29,517 nucleotides of DNA from Deltaproteobacteria bacterium. GTDB taxonomy: Bacteria > Desulfobacterota > DSM-4660 > Desulfatiglandales > B25-G16. The stretch lies in NCBI GenBank assembly GCA_020348625.1, contig CP070752.1:2196489-2226005 (forward strand), read 5' to 3'. The first letter of the stretch is position 1. Each line of letters opens with the position of its first letter. This document shows, one piece after another, positions 1 through 6,782 of the stretch. Under the pieces are notes generated by a model, which worked only from the letters and a program-made list of their open reading frames with translations, was not told the origin of the DNA and did no database searches. The translations under genes were made by a program, and so were the position numbers.

Positions 1-2
1 GC

Positions 3-131
3 ACCAATGAGGTAATGAACCTCCTTATTCAGCACGAATACTATAAGGAGTTGCGGGAAAGGAGCATTGAGCTGAGGGACGTAGAAGAGGATGCTATCAC
101 GCCCGACGATGCGGAAAAGATTTATGAATAA
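3..131 (+). CDS. C-terminal end of an unidentified protein (cut by window start)
   Basis: One frame is open from the left edge to a TAA at 129-131 and encodes about 42 residues, rich in Glu, Asp, Arg and Leu, ending in DDAEKIYE. It looks like the charged helical tail of a longer cytoplasmic protein that starts outside the window. The other two plus-strand frames hit stops within the first 15 bases, which supports this one. I do not recognise the family. The real gene extends to the left of position 1. Confidence 0.5.
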   Translation, partial: TNEVMNLLIQHEYYKELRERSIELRDVEEDAITPDDAEKIYE

Positions 132-441
132 TGCCCACCAACGGTTGCCACGGTCTTTTTAGAACCTGCATTGCAGAAGCGTCTGCGGGCCCCAAGCAAG
201 GCTTCGATAGCATTACGTAAACGTGCTGACGCTCATTCCGGCAGGTCCCCAATCGGTATGCCCCATCAGCTTTGACCATTCCGGCATGCATATAGGATCC
301 ATTTCTTCTTTTTGGTGCTGCTTTAAGAAAAAGCCTGCCAAGGTATTCTGACCTAATTCCCGCCGTTTTTTCTTGGCTTGTGCCATGTTTCGGTATAGTA
401 TACCGCCCTTTGATTCGTCCCCCTGGATATGATTGCAAAAC
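132..441. other. Gene-free stretch of about 310 bases before the DMT transporter
   Basis: I find no convincing gene here. Two overlapping minus-strand open frames (76 and 113 codons) lack an RBS and resemble no family I know. They may be decayed coding sequence or chance. The one clear structure is the palindrome at 391-405. Confidence 0.5.
391..405. promoter_or_regulatory. Palindromic site overlapping a possible -10 element
   Basis: CGGTATA-G-TATACCG is a perfect 7-bp inverted repeat around a single central base, 36 bases before the likely ATG of the DMT transporter. Its centre contains TATAGT, a fair -10 hexamer on the plus strand. A TTGGCT lies 15 bases upstream, which is a weak -35 at short spacing. 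The layout fits a repressor operator covering a promoter, but no regulator gene is adjacent. Confidence 0.45.
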
Positions 442-1320
442 ATGATCAGGATACTTCTGAATAGCGGCTTGTTGCTGATGACCTTTTCGGCGTTCTTTTA
501 CGCCCTTGGCGATATCTGCATCAAGTTTATCTCTCCGTCAATCGGCTCGGTTCCGATCGCATTCTTTCGGTTCGTGTTGGGTGGACTGATCCTCTTGCCC
601 TTGCTAGCACGGGGACAAGAATCTCTGAGGGGTAGCTCCACGCGGTATCTGTTGTTGCGGGGGTTCACAGGCACATTGGCCTTTTTCTGTCTGGTTAAAT
701 CGATCGCCATGATTCCATTGTCAAACGCCATGGTCCTCTTTTATACGTTTCCTCTTTTTGCAGCGCTTTTCTCGTTTTTCATCCTTAAGGAATCGCTGGC
801 CAGGATGGAGGTGACGCTCATCGGGGTCGGCCTTATAGGCGTATTCGTGCTTATCAATCCCAGTTCACACAGCCTTGGCATGGGCCATGTATATGGGCTT
901 CTTGCAGGTGCTTTCGCAGGCCTTACGGTGGTAATCATCCGGCGAGTGAGGAGAACCAACGGTCCATTGCTTATCTACTTCTATTTCTGCGTGGTGGGAG
1001 GAGCGGTTTCGTTTCCCTTGTTTATCGCGAACTTCACCCTGCCCAGTTTTGAGCTTTTTGCCCTGCTGATCGCGTTGGCCGTTCTTCTCCTCATAGCCCA
1101 GCTGCTTATGAATCAGGGTTTCAAGTTTTGCAAGGCCTCGGAGGGCTCGGTGATCCTGATGTCGGAGGTTGTGTTTACCGGCGTTGCAGGGGTTTTACTG
1201 TTTCATGATTCCCCAGGGCTTAGCTTTTTCATCGGGGCCTGCCTGATTGTGGGGAGTGGGGTAGGACTGAATTTGATTAACAGAACCCCCTTTCCAGTGA
1301 GAAGCTCCCGTAATACTTGA
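442..1320 (+). CDS. DMT superfamily (EamA) transporter
   Basis: This is an integral inner-membrane protein of about 292 residues made almost entirely of hydrophobic segments, consistent with the ten helices of EamA-type permeases. The two homologous halves are visible: FFYALGDICIKF and FFRFVLGGLILLPLL in the first, GLLAGAFAGLTVVIIRRV and an EGSVILMSEVVFTGVAGVLL-like stretch in the second. Members of the family export or exchange metabolites and drugs, and the substrate cannot be read from sequence. The start is uncertain. TTG at 433, ATG at 442 and ATG at 478 are all in frame and none has a clear RBS. I chose 442 because it gives a normal family length. The gene is monocistronic and converges with the HU gene. 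Confidence 0.85.
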   Translation: MIRILLNSGLLLMTFSAFFYALGDICIKFISPSIGSVPIAFFRFVLGGLILLPLLARGQESLRGSSTRYLLLRGFTGTLAFFCLVKSIAMIPLSNAMVLFYTFPLFAALFSFFILKESLARMEVTLIGVGLIGVFVLINPSSHSLGMGHVYGLLAGAFAGLTVVIIRRVRRTNGPLLIYFYFCVVGGAVSFPLFIANFTLPSFELFALLIALAVLLLIAQLLMNQGFKFCKASEGSVILMSEVVFTGVAGVLLFHDSPGLSFFIGACLIVGSGVGLNLINRTPFPVRSSRNT

Positions 1321-1433
1321 CCTGCTCGTTCCCTCAAAATAGCCTCCAAAACTCGGATTCTAAAGCAGAATAGAGAGACCGCGTGTCTCAGGTCTTTCGT
1401 CATCTTTGAGCAGGGGTTCTTGGTCCAGAGCTG

Positions 1434-1472
1434 AAAAAAGAAAAGCCGGGCATTTTCTCATGCCCAGCTTTT
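1434..1472 (-). terminator. Rho-independent terminator of the HU gene
   Basis: Read on the minus strand, a 12-bp stem (AAAAGCTGGGCA pairing with TGCCCGGCTTTT through one G-U wobble) with an 8-base loop is followed by C and six T. It begins 28 bases after the HU stop. On the plus strand the same structure has one mismatch and a shorter T run, so it may also weakly end the transporter transcript. Confidence 0.9.
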
Positions 1473-1500
1473 CAACAACTACTAAACTCTAGAGAAAAAA

Positions 1501-1773
1501 CTACTTGACCGCCTGAACAAGCTTATTGCCGGCCTTGAATTTAGCGACCTTCGTGGCAGGAATCCGGATCTCCTTGCCGGTTTGAGGGTTCCTTCCGCTT
1601 CTGGCCTTTCTGGAGCTTACAGAGAAAGTCCCAAATCCAACCAGTGCAACCCTGTCACCCTTGCTCAGGCTGCTGGTGATTGCGTCAATGGCGCTGTCTA
1701 GGACTTTACCAGCCAAGGCCTTAGAGATACCCGCATCTTTGGCAACAGCCTCAATTAATTCTCCCTTGTTCAT
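1501..1773 (-). CDS. HU family DNA-binding protein
   Basis: This is a 90-residue histone-like protein that binds and bends DNA non-specifically as a dimer and shapes the nucleoid. It has the standard HU length and order: N-terminal helices ([21 protein letters not shown]), the [14 protein letters not shown] strand turn, and the DNA-gripping arm with [19 protein letters not shown]. The ATG is fixed by an AAGGAGG sequence 10 bases upstream. It has its own sigma-70-type promoter (1817-1846) and terminator (1434-1472), so it is a single-gene unit. IHF has a different arm sequence, and the GRNPQTG motif and overall match favour HU. Confidence 0.97.
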   Translation of the reverse strand: MNKGELIEAVAKDAGISKALAGKVLDSAIDAITSSLSKGDRVALVGFGTFSVSSRKARSGRNPQTGKEIRIPATKVAKFKAGNKLVQAVK

Positions 1774-1816
1774 ATGACTCTTCCCTCCTTTCTGCTGAAA
1801 GCGTTAAATGTTGCGG

Positions 1817-1846
1817 CATATAAACATGTTTATTCCCGCATGTCAA
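1817..1846 (-). promoter_or_regulatory. Sigma-70-type promoter of the HU gene
   Basis: On the minus strand there is a perfect TTGACA (1841-1846), an 18-base spacer and TATATG (1817-1822). A one-base shift gives TTATAT at 17-base spacing. Transcription would start about 35-40 bases before the HU ATG. Confidence 0.75.
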
Positions 1847-1987
1847 CGTTTTTCCGCCCTCTATCGGGCCTGAAAAGGATTTCTATGTATTTTTTTGTCG
1901 AAAATTTGCGCAATTTAGGATCAAAAGCGGACTGGAGTGGCTATGAGATGACATAGTACTCGTAAGGGTTCCGTGCCGAGGGCAGAG

Positions 1988-2740
1988 TCAAACTTGCACC
2001 ATCTCTTTCAGGGCTTTTGTGACGGATTCGTTTATTACGACATCCGCCTTGGAATCCAGAGGCGTTGGATCCCGATTGATAATGAGCAACGCCGCCCCGT
2101 TTTCGACCGCATAGACCGGAATGGAGGCAGCGGGATAGACCACAAGGGATGAACCAAGCGTAATGCACAGATCGCATTCTTTTGCGTGGATAATTGCTCG
2201 TGCCATCTTATCCGTGGGCATGGCTTGGCCAAAGGAGATGGTATCCGGCTTGAGAATACCGGAGCATTCATCACAGTAAGGGACCGTAACGCCTGAGGTT
2301 ATCCGTTTTTGGATTTCATCTCTGTCGTAAGACTTGCCGCAATTTAGGCAAGAAACCGAAAACGCGGTGCCGTGAATTTCAATAATCTTGTCAGACGAAT
2401 TTCCCGCCCTGTGGTGCAGATGGTCAATATTCTGCGTGACAATAGCCATCAACTTTCCCCTGTCTTCCAGGGCTTTGATGGCCAAATGGGCAGGGTTCGG
2501 GAGGGCATCCTTCATGATCTGATAGGACTCTGTGCTCATTTTCCAGTATTTGACCCTGGCTTTTTCATCGGATATGAACTTGTCATAGTAGAAGTCCGAC
2601 GGGTCATATTTGCTCCAGAGACCACCCGGGCTCCTGAAATCGGGAATGCCTGATTCAGTGCTGAGCCCGGCTCCTGAAAAAACCAAAATTCTAGCGGCCT
2701 TATCGATCAGATCCTTGCCTTGGGCTATTAGAGGATCCAC
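1988..2740 (-). CDS. cobB: NAD-dependent protein deacylase, SIR2 family (sirtuin)
   Basis: This 250-residue cytosolic enzyme removes acyl groups from protein lysines, consuming NAD and releasing nicotinamide and O-acyl-ADP-ribose. The signature is complete: GAGLSTESGIPDFR (about 23-36) for NAD binding, TQNIDHLHHRAG (102-113), catalytic His in IHGT (H123), a zinc site of four cysteines (C131, C134, C156, C159) and GSSLVVYPAASIP near 197-209. The start is a GTG chosen because GGAGG lies 7 bases upstream. Its neighbour HU belongs to a family often acetylated in bacteria, so HU is a possible target (inference only). The two genes are on the same strand, but HU has its own promoter. Confidence 0.95.
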   Translation of the reverse strand: MDPLIAQGKDLIDKAARILVFSGAGLSTESGIPDFRSPGGLWSKYDPSDFYYDKFISDEKARVKYWKMSTESYQIMKDALPNPAHLAIKALEDRGKLMAIVTQNIDHLHHRAGNSSDKIIEIHGTAFSVSCLNCGKSYDRDEIQKRITSGVTVPYCDECSGILKPDTISFGQAMPTDKMARAIIHAKECDLCITLGSSLVVYPAASIPVYAVENGAALLIINRDPTPLDSKADVVINESVTKALKEMVQV

Positions 2741-2863
2741 TGGTTTCCTCCATTTCCATGTCCTTAGAGTATTCCGAAACCCCTCTTACGTTGTCAGGTT
2801 TGGACACAAGAATAACGACACCCTTTGTTGACCCTTTCTTGAAAGCTCAAACACTAACCGTGT

Positions 2864-2900
2864 AGTAAAGCGTTCCGCGCGGAAGTGCGGAAGCTTTACT
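2864..2900. repeat. Long imperfect hairpin at the 3' end of the metallopeptidase gene
   Basis: AGTAAAGC-G-TTCCGC pairs with GCGGAA-GCTTTACT, a 14-bp stem with one bulged base and an 8-base loop. Its right edge touches the stop codon of the HExxH protein. No T run follows on either strand, so it is not a standard intrinsic terminator. It could protect the 3' end of the message or bind a protein. Confidence 0.6.
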
Positions 2901-3274
2901 CACTGCGCTCGCAAGAATTCTTGGTAAACCTTCTCAACCTTTTGCCGGGTTACGTAAGGCCTATGGGACCGAAATCCGCCTCCGAATGAATGGGGAATGT
3001 GCATCAATTCATGGATTAGGACCCTGGTCTGGTCCTCCCTGCTGAGCGTGTCGAATCGCTCGGAGATAACCTCGATGACATAGTGAGGCCCCTGATTCAG
3101 GGCAAGCTGCATGATCTTGGAGAGTCCATGGCACCGGGCAATAGTCCTCCTGCTACGGGAACCTTTGCTCCTCAGGCAGGTCACTTTCGAGGCGTCGATA
3201 TGGGTCATCTCCACCCTCTTGAGGATGTCCACTATTCTTTCACGAAGATCCCGGGCCAGTTCATACCGAATCAT
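2900..3274 (-). CDS. Small HExxH putative metallopeptidase
   Basis: This is a protein of about 124 residues carrying LIHELMHIPHSFGGGFRSH (about 86-104). HELMH gives the two zinc histidines and catalytic glutamate of zincin proteases, and the downstream GGGFRSH supplies a candidate third ligand (H104). The layout recalls a family of small putative metallopeptidases also found in phages, but I cannot name the exact family with certainty. No signal peptide is visible, so it is probably cytoplasmic. The ATG at 3274 is preferred over an in-frame TTG at 3292, but neither has a strong RBS. It lies between the zinc-ribbon operon and the sirtuin on the same strand. Its substrate is unknown. Confidence 0.7.
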   Translation of the reverse strand: MIRYELARDLRERIVDILKRVEMTHIDASKVTCLRSKGSRSRRTIARCHGLSKIMQLALNQGPHYVIEVISERFDTLSREDQTRVLIHELMHIPHSFGGGFRSHRPYVTRQKVEKVYQEFLRAQ

Positions 3275-3437
3275 AAGGGTACCTAAGCACAAAAGGTGCC
3301 AAAAAGCAAGGCATCCATATCGGCGTACCCGCGCTTTCAGAACTAAGGCCTTTCAGGTGTGTGTTTTTGGGGTATGCTGGACAGAGCTTATTGACTTTTC
3401 CTTTTCCCAAGAGAGAAAGCTTCCTGGCCTTAAGCTC

Positions 3438-4856
3438 CTAGTCGAGATCCAGGGCCTTCTTCTGGAGGGCGAGGTCGGTTTCCAACTCCCTTAGGTAGAT
3501 CCCCTTTTCCACGAAGGGGAGGCAGAGGAGGGTAGCCGCAGTGAATCGGAGCTCTGCTGCCTTCACCACCTTTTTTGTCCTTTTGTGGGTTTCCTTTGTC
3601 AAGGAGAAGAGCAGGACATGTGCCATCTCCTTGGCCTCTTTCAAGGGGAGCCAGACGTCGGAGATATCAAGTGCTTTCGCTGAATCGGGATCATTTTCGC
3701 TAAGGATCGGTTGCAACTGCGTGAGCCGGGCTGCGAACTTATCCACAATGGCCACGTTCTTTATCCTAAAGGCAGGTATGTATAAGGAAATAGTTCTATT
3801 CTTTATCCTTTCCTGGTCCAAGATGCGGGGAAGCGGGAAGAGCTCATAGAATTCATTGAGTGATCTGTATTCGCGTTCTGGCGTCTTGATAGATGCCGTG
3901 AGCTTCCAGAAGGCCAGATATCTACAGTCTGTTTCCAGGTTCCCATCGCGCGAAACAATCTTATAAGGGACGGACACATAGCTGCCCCCCCTCTCTAGCC
4001 AGGCCTGGCCACACGACTTGCAAAAATGGATCATGGTACGGGGTCTGAACGAAAATTCCCAGCCGCAATTAGGGCAGTTGAAAGGAATGAAGCCCAGCGG
4101 CCTATAGGGGATTTTATCCCCCGGTGAATAGTTCTTCAGCTCATGCAAGTCCACATCACCTTTGACAACCTTATGCGAAAGGGCATCGACGAGAACCTCA
4201 GACTTCGTGGCATTATTTTGGAGGGTGAAGCTATAGAATGGAAAGAAAAGTAAGGAGTATTTTTCGCCTACCAGCTCAGAAATCTCCATCTCCACGGAAA
4301 GCGAGCCGCTGCCAGTGTGTTTCGTGATGGATCTTCTGGCATGATCCACAGCGTCTTTAAAGGAAACCGTTTGCCTCATGAGCAGGGAATCCTCGCCCAT
4401 TTTTTGTTTATTGAACGGCCATATTTTCAGGGCTTGCACCCTGAGCCCGAGGGAGAACAGGCCCCATCTTGAGGCATCAAAGGCAGGAAAGGTGTGCACC
4501 CAGGGAGTGGCCCGCAGTTTCTTGAGGTCCTCCCAGGATTTGTCGCCACTAGCTGTCTTGAAATACCTCCTACCGAAAACCCATTGAAAGATCATTCCGT
4601 TAACCCGCCAGTAGGGGGCGTAGAGCAGATGGTGTTCGACGATGCGCAGCTGCCTTGCAAGCTTGGCATTCAGGGCACGAATCAGCACCGTGCCTACCTT
4701 GTGCGCAGGCTCGCGAGGTGAGATAAAAAAGGATTGAACCCGATTTCGACCTGTGGGTTTGAGTGTGGAGCCGCAATAGCGGCACTTGAAAACGGTATCC
4801 TCTTCTGCCAGTTCGACCTCAGCCCCACATTGGGGGCAATCAACTGATATGTCCAT
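3438..4856 (-). CDS. Protein with two zinc ribbons, partner of the SPFH protein
   Basis: This is a 472-residue soluble-looking protein. An N-terminal zinc ribbon (CPQC at 7-10, CRYCG at 25-29) is followed by a long mixed region with aromatic-rich stretches (YAPYWRVNGMIFQWVFGRRYF about 79-99, LLFFPFYSF about 202-210) and a second zinc ribbon (CPNCG 261-265, CKSCG 279-283). No clear membrane helix or enzyme motif is seen. The gene starts 6 bases after the stop of the SPFH gene with only a weak RBS, so translational coupling is likely. Proteins with an N-terminal zinc ribbon beside SPFH proteins occur in envelope-stress operons (YdjG/YdjI of Bacillus is the closest layout I know). That link is inferred from context, not from a recognised domain. 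Confidence 0.75.
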   Translation of the reverse strand: MDISVDCPQCGAEVELAEEDTVFKCRYCGSTLKPTGRNRVQSFFISPREPAHKVGTVLIRALNAKLARQLRIVEHHLLYAPYWRVNGMIFQWVFGRRYFKTASGDKSWEDLKKLRATPWVHTFPAFDASRWGLFSLGLRVQALKIWPFNKQKMGEDSLLMRQTVSFKDAVDHARRSITKHTGSGSLSVEMEISELVGEKYSLLFFPFYSFTLQNNATKSEVLVDALSHKVVKGDVDLHELKNYSPGDKIPYRPLGFIPFNCPNCGWEFSFRPRTMIHFCKSCGQAWLERGGSYVSVPYKIVSRDGNLETDCRYLAFWKLTASIKTPEREYRSLNEFYELFPLPRILDQERIKNRTISLYIPAFRIKNVAIVDKFAARLTQLQPILSENDPDSAKALDISDVWLPLKEAKEMAHVLLFSLTKETHKRTKKVVKAAELRFTAATLLCLPFVEKGIYLRELETDLALQKKALDLD

Positions 4857-4862
4857 CGAAAT

Positions 4863-5981
4863 CTAGATCTTCTTGCCGCAATTGTTACAGAAGATAGAAC
4901 CGGGAAGAGTCTTTTTCCCGCAGTGGGGGCAATGGGCCTTGGCCTTTTCCACCTTTCCGCCACAGAACATGCAGAATTTTGCCTTGGCAGGCAGGTTCTT
5001 GCCGCACTGGAGGCATTTATTTTCGATAATAATCTGGTGTCCGCATTGGGAGCAGTAACGGGAGCTCGGATCTATCTGGGCTTGACATTTGGGGCACGTG
5101 AGGGCTTGGGCCTTTGCGGGTCCTGTTGTTGCCTGCATAGACTGTTGAAGGATCCCCGGCATCATCATACCTAAGCCCGCACCAAGGCCGAGGCCCATGC
5201 CAGCACCAGCAGTCCCCCCGTCACCCTGTTGTTTGGCTGCGTCACCCATTGCCTTGGCCGCCTTGTATTTCATGAATTCGTCTAGGTCACCTACAGCCCC
5301 CATACCGCTCTTTTCATCCATCATCTTCTGGACTTCCACCGGTGGGGTGATCGAATTGATAAACAGATCCTCAAGGAGTATTCCAAACTTTCCGAAGTCC
5401 TCCTGAACCCTTGCCTTGATGGCAACCCCGAGTTCGTCGTAATGCTGAGGCAGATTAAGGACGGTATCAAGGATTTCTCCTATCATATCGTTGAACCGGG
5501 AGACGATGATCTCCCTGAGGTACCTACCGGCCTGTTCGGTATTGTAGGCGCCCTGGGTTCCAACGAGGCTGTTTACGAAAAGCAGCGGTTGAACAATCCT
5601 CATGGCATAGACACCAAAGGCCCTCAGCCTGACTAGCCCGAGTTCGCTGTCCCTGAATGCAACAGGTTCCTTAGTTCCCCATTTCACATTGACAAAGCTC
5701 TTGAGATTAACGAAGTAGATCTCGGCACGAAATGGGCTCTTAAAACCATAGGGTAAACTAAGTACTCTGGTAAGTATGGGAAGATTGAGGGTTGAAAGGG
5801 TGTGTCTTCCCGGCCCGAGGAGGTCGAGCCCCTTGCCGTCTCTGAAGAATATGGCTGCCTGGTTTTCCCTGACGATCGCCTGTGCACCGAATTTGATATC
5901 CGCAGAACCCTTTTCAGGGATCTTATGTACCATTTCCTGACCTGTCTCATCGAACCATTCCAAGATTTCCATGAATACCAT
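4863..5981 (-). CDS. SPFH domain protein with three C-terminal zinc ribbons
   Basis: This is a 372-residue protein. The SPFH (stomatin/prohibitin-like) domain spans about 25-240, with QAAIFFRDGKGLDLLGPGRHTL near its start and VQEDFGKFGILLEDLFINSITPP near its end. A hinge rich in Gly and Met follows (about 255-285). The tail holds three successive zinc ribbons, each a CxxC pair plus a second CxxC (CPKC/CSQC, CLQC/CMFC, CPHC/CNNC), giving twelve cysteines. Bacterial relatives such as YdjI are recruited to membrane sites under stress and are classed as virion-core-like SPFH proteins. There is no transmembrane helix, so membrane contact would be peripheral. The ATG follows AGGGGG. It is the middle gene of a three-gene operon. 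Confidence 0.88.
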   Translation of the reverse strand: MVFMEILEWFDETGQEMVHKIPEKGSADIKFGAQAIVRENQAAIFFRDGKGLDLLGPGRHTLSTLNLPILTRVLSLPYGFKSPFRAEIYFVNLKSFVNVKWGTKEPVAFRDSELGLVRLRAFGVYAMRIVQPLLFVNSLVGTQGAYNTEQAGRYLREIIVSRFNDMIGEILDTVLNLPQHYDELGVAIKARVQEDFGKFGILLEDLFINSITPPVEVQKMMDEKSGMGAVGDLDEFMKYKAAKAMGDAAKQQGDGGTAGAGMGLGLGAGLGMMMPGILQQSMQATTGPAKAQALTCPKCQAQIDPSSRYCSQCGHQIIIENKCLQCGKNLPAKAKFCMFCGGKVEKAKAHCPHCGKKTLPGSIFCNNCGKKI

Positions 5982-6005
5982 ACTAGCCCCCTGTATCTAA
6001 TGAGA

Positions 6006-6500
6006 TTAACCTATAAGGGTCTCTCGCTCGGCTACCTTTTGCTCAACCCCGAAAAGCCGATCCCGTAACTCGTTCAGCAAAGGAGATGCGAGCCCCCCAT
6101 CTTTCTCGCAGATTTGCGAGATAAGGGGTGTGAGACCAGTGATTTCTCCCTTGAGGGAACGATCGAATTCAAACAGATCTGACAGCGCCTTTTCATCTGC
6201 CTGATAAGAAGCGAAGACGCCGGCATACCCCCTTGATGCGTACCGAATGGTTCGCGAGAGCTTGTCGATCTGTCTCGATATGTCATCCAGCTCCTTAAGA
6301 AATGAGAGAGATCCTTTACGAGAAAGGTCGGTCTTGAGTTTTTCGATCGCATTCAGGTAGCGGGCTAGCTCGCCGCTTAGGTAATCCCTGAGCTTCTTAT
6401 CGCTCTCCCGGGCGGACTCCTTATCCTGATAGGAACCTATTCCCGGCAAGATTCTGGCCGTCTTTGTCAAAATCTTGGCGAGCTTCTCTTTCGTTCCCAT
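6006..6500 (-). CDS. Coiled-coil protein, first gene of the SPFH/zinc-ribbon operon
   Basis: This 164-residue protein is predicted to be almost wholly helical. Long heptad-like stretches rich in Leu, Lys, Glu and Arg run through about 30-110 (LSGELARYLNAIEKLKTDL, LDDISRQIDKLSRTIRY) and again near the C-terminus (LLNELRDRLFGVEQKVAERE). No cysteine pairs, membrane helix or known catalytic motif is seen, and I do not recognise a named family. AAGGAG lies 7 bases before the ATG. It is followed after 24 bases by the SPFH gene. In comparable stress operons this position is often held by a PspA-like helical protein, but this one is shorter and shows no clear PspA signature. Confidence 0.75.
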   Translation of the reverse strand: MGTKEKLAKILTKTARILPGIGSYQDKESARESDKKLRDYLSGELARYLNAIEKLKTDLSRKGSLSFLKELDDISRQIDKLSRTIRYASRGYAGVFASYQADEKALSDLFEFDRSLKGEITGLTPLISQICEKDGGLASPLLNELRDRLFGVEQKVAERETLIG

Positions 6501-6605
6501 GATTCGCTCCTTATTTGAAAGGGGTTAGAATTCTCTCGGCCAGCAGCCCTAACGTGTCTTCAGCAGGCCGGGCGTTTACCAGACGGATTATCCGGGATCA
6601 GAAAA

Positions 6606-6621
6606 AGCAAGAATCAGGCCA
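6606..6621 (-). promoter_or_regulatory. Sigma-54-type (-24/-12) promoter candidate
   Basis: On the minus strand the site reads TGGCCTGATTCTTGCT. The consensus TGGCAC-R-N4-TTGCW is matched at GG and GC with exact spacing and differs at only two positions. It lies 106 bases before the ATG of the first gene of the SPFH operon, in a gap otherwise empty except for the upstream terminator. No activator gene is visible nearby. Confidence 0.55.
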
Positions 6622-6719
6622 ACGCACCAATTTCAGAAAGTCCTCGGTGTTACCCAAGAACTCGGTTCAGGCTCTCGAATGGAGCACTGCGGTCATATGA
6701 GATCGATCGAGAAACTGCG

Positions 6720-6753
6720 AAAAAAAGCCCTCCACCCGGAAAAGGTGGAGGGC
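6720..6753 (-). terminator. Rho-independent terminator of the multihaem cytochrome gene
   Basis: On the minus strand a perfect 10-bp stem (GCCCTCCACC pairing with GGTGGAGGGC) with a 7-base loop is followed by seven T. It lies 30 bases after the cytochrome stop and separates that unit from the SPFH operon. Confidence 0.95.
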
Positions 6754-6782
6754 AAAATGATTGTGACGTCTGAGGGATGTCA

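Noticed and set aside
213..443. Minus-strand open frames of 76 and 113 codons ahead of the transporter
   Set aside because: They overlap each other, have no RBS and show no family resemblance. One starts inside the transporter start region.
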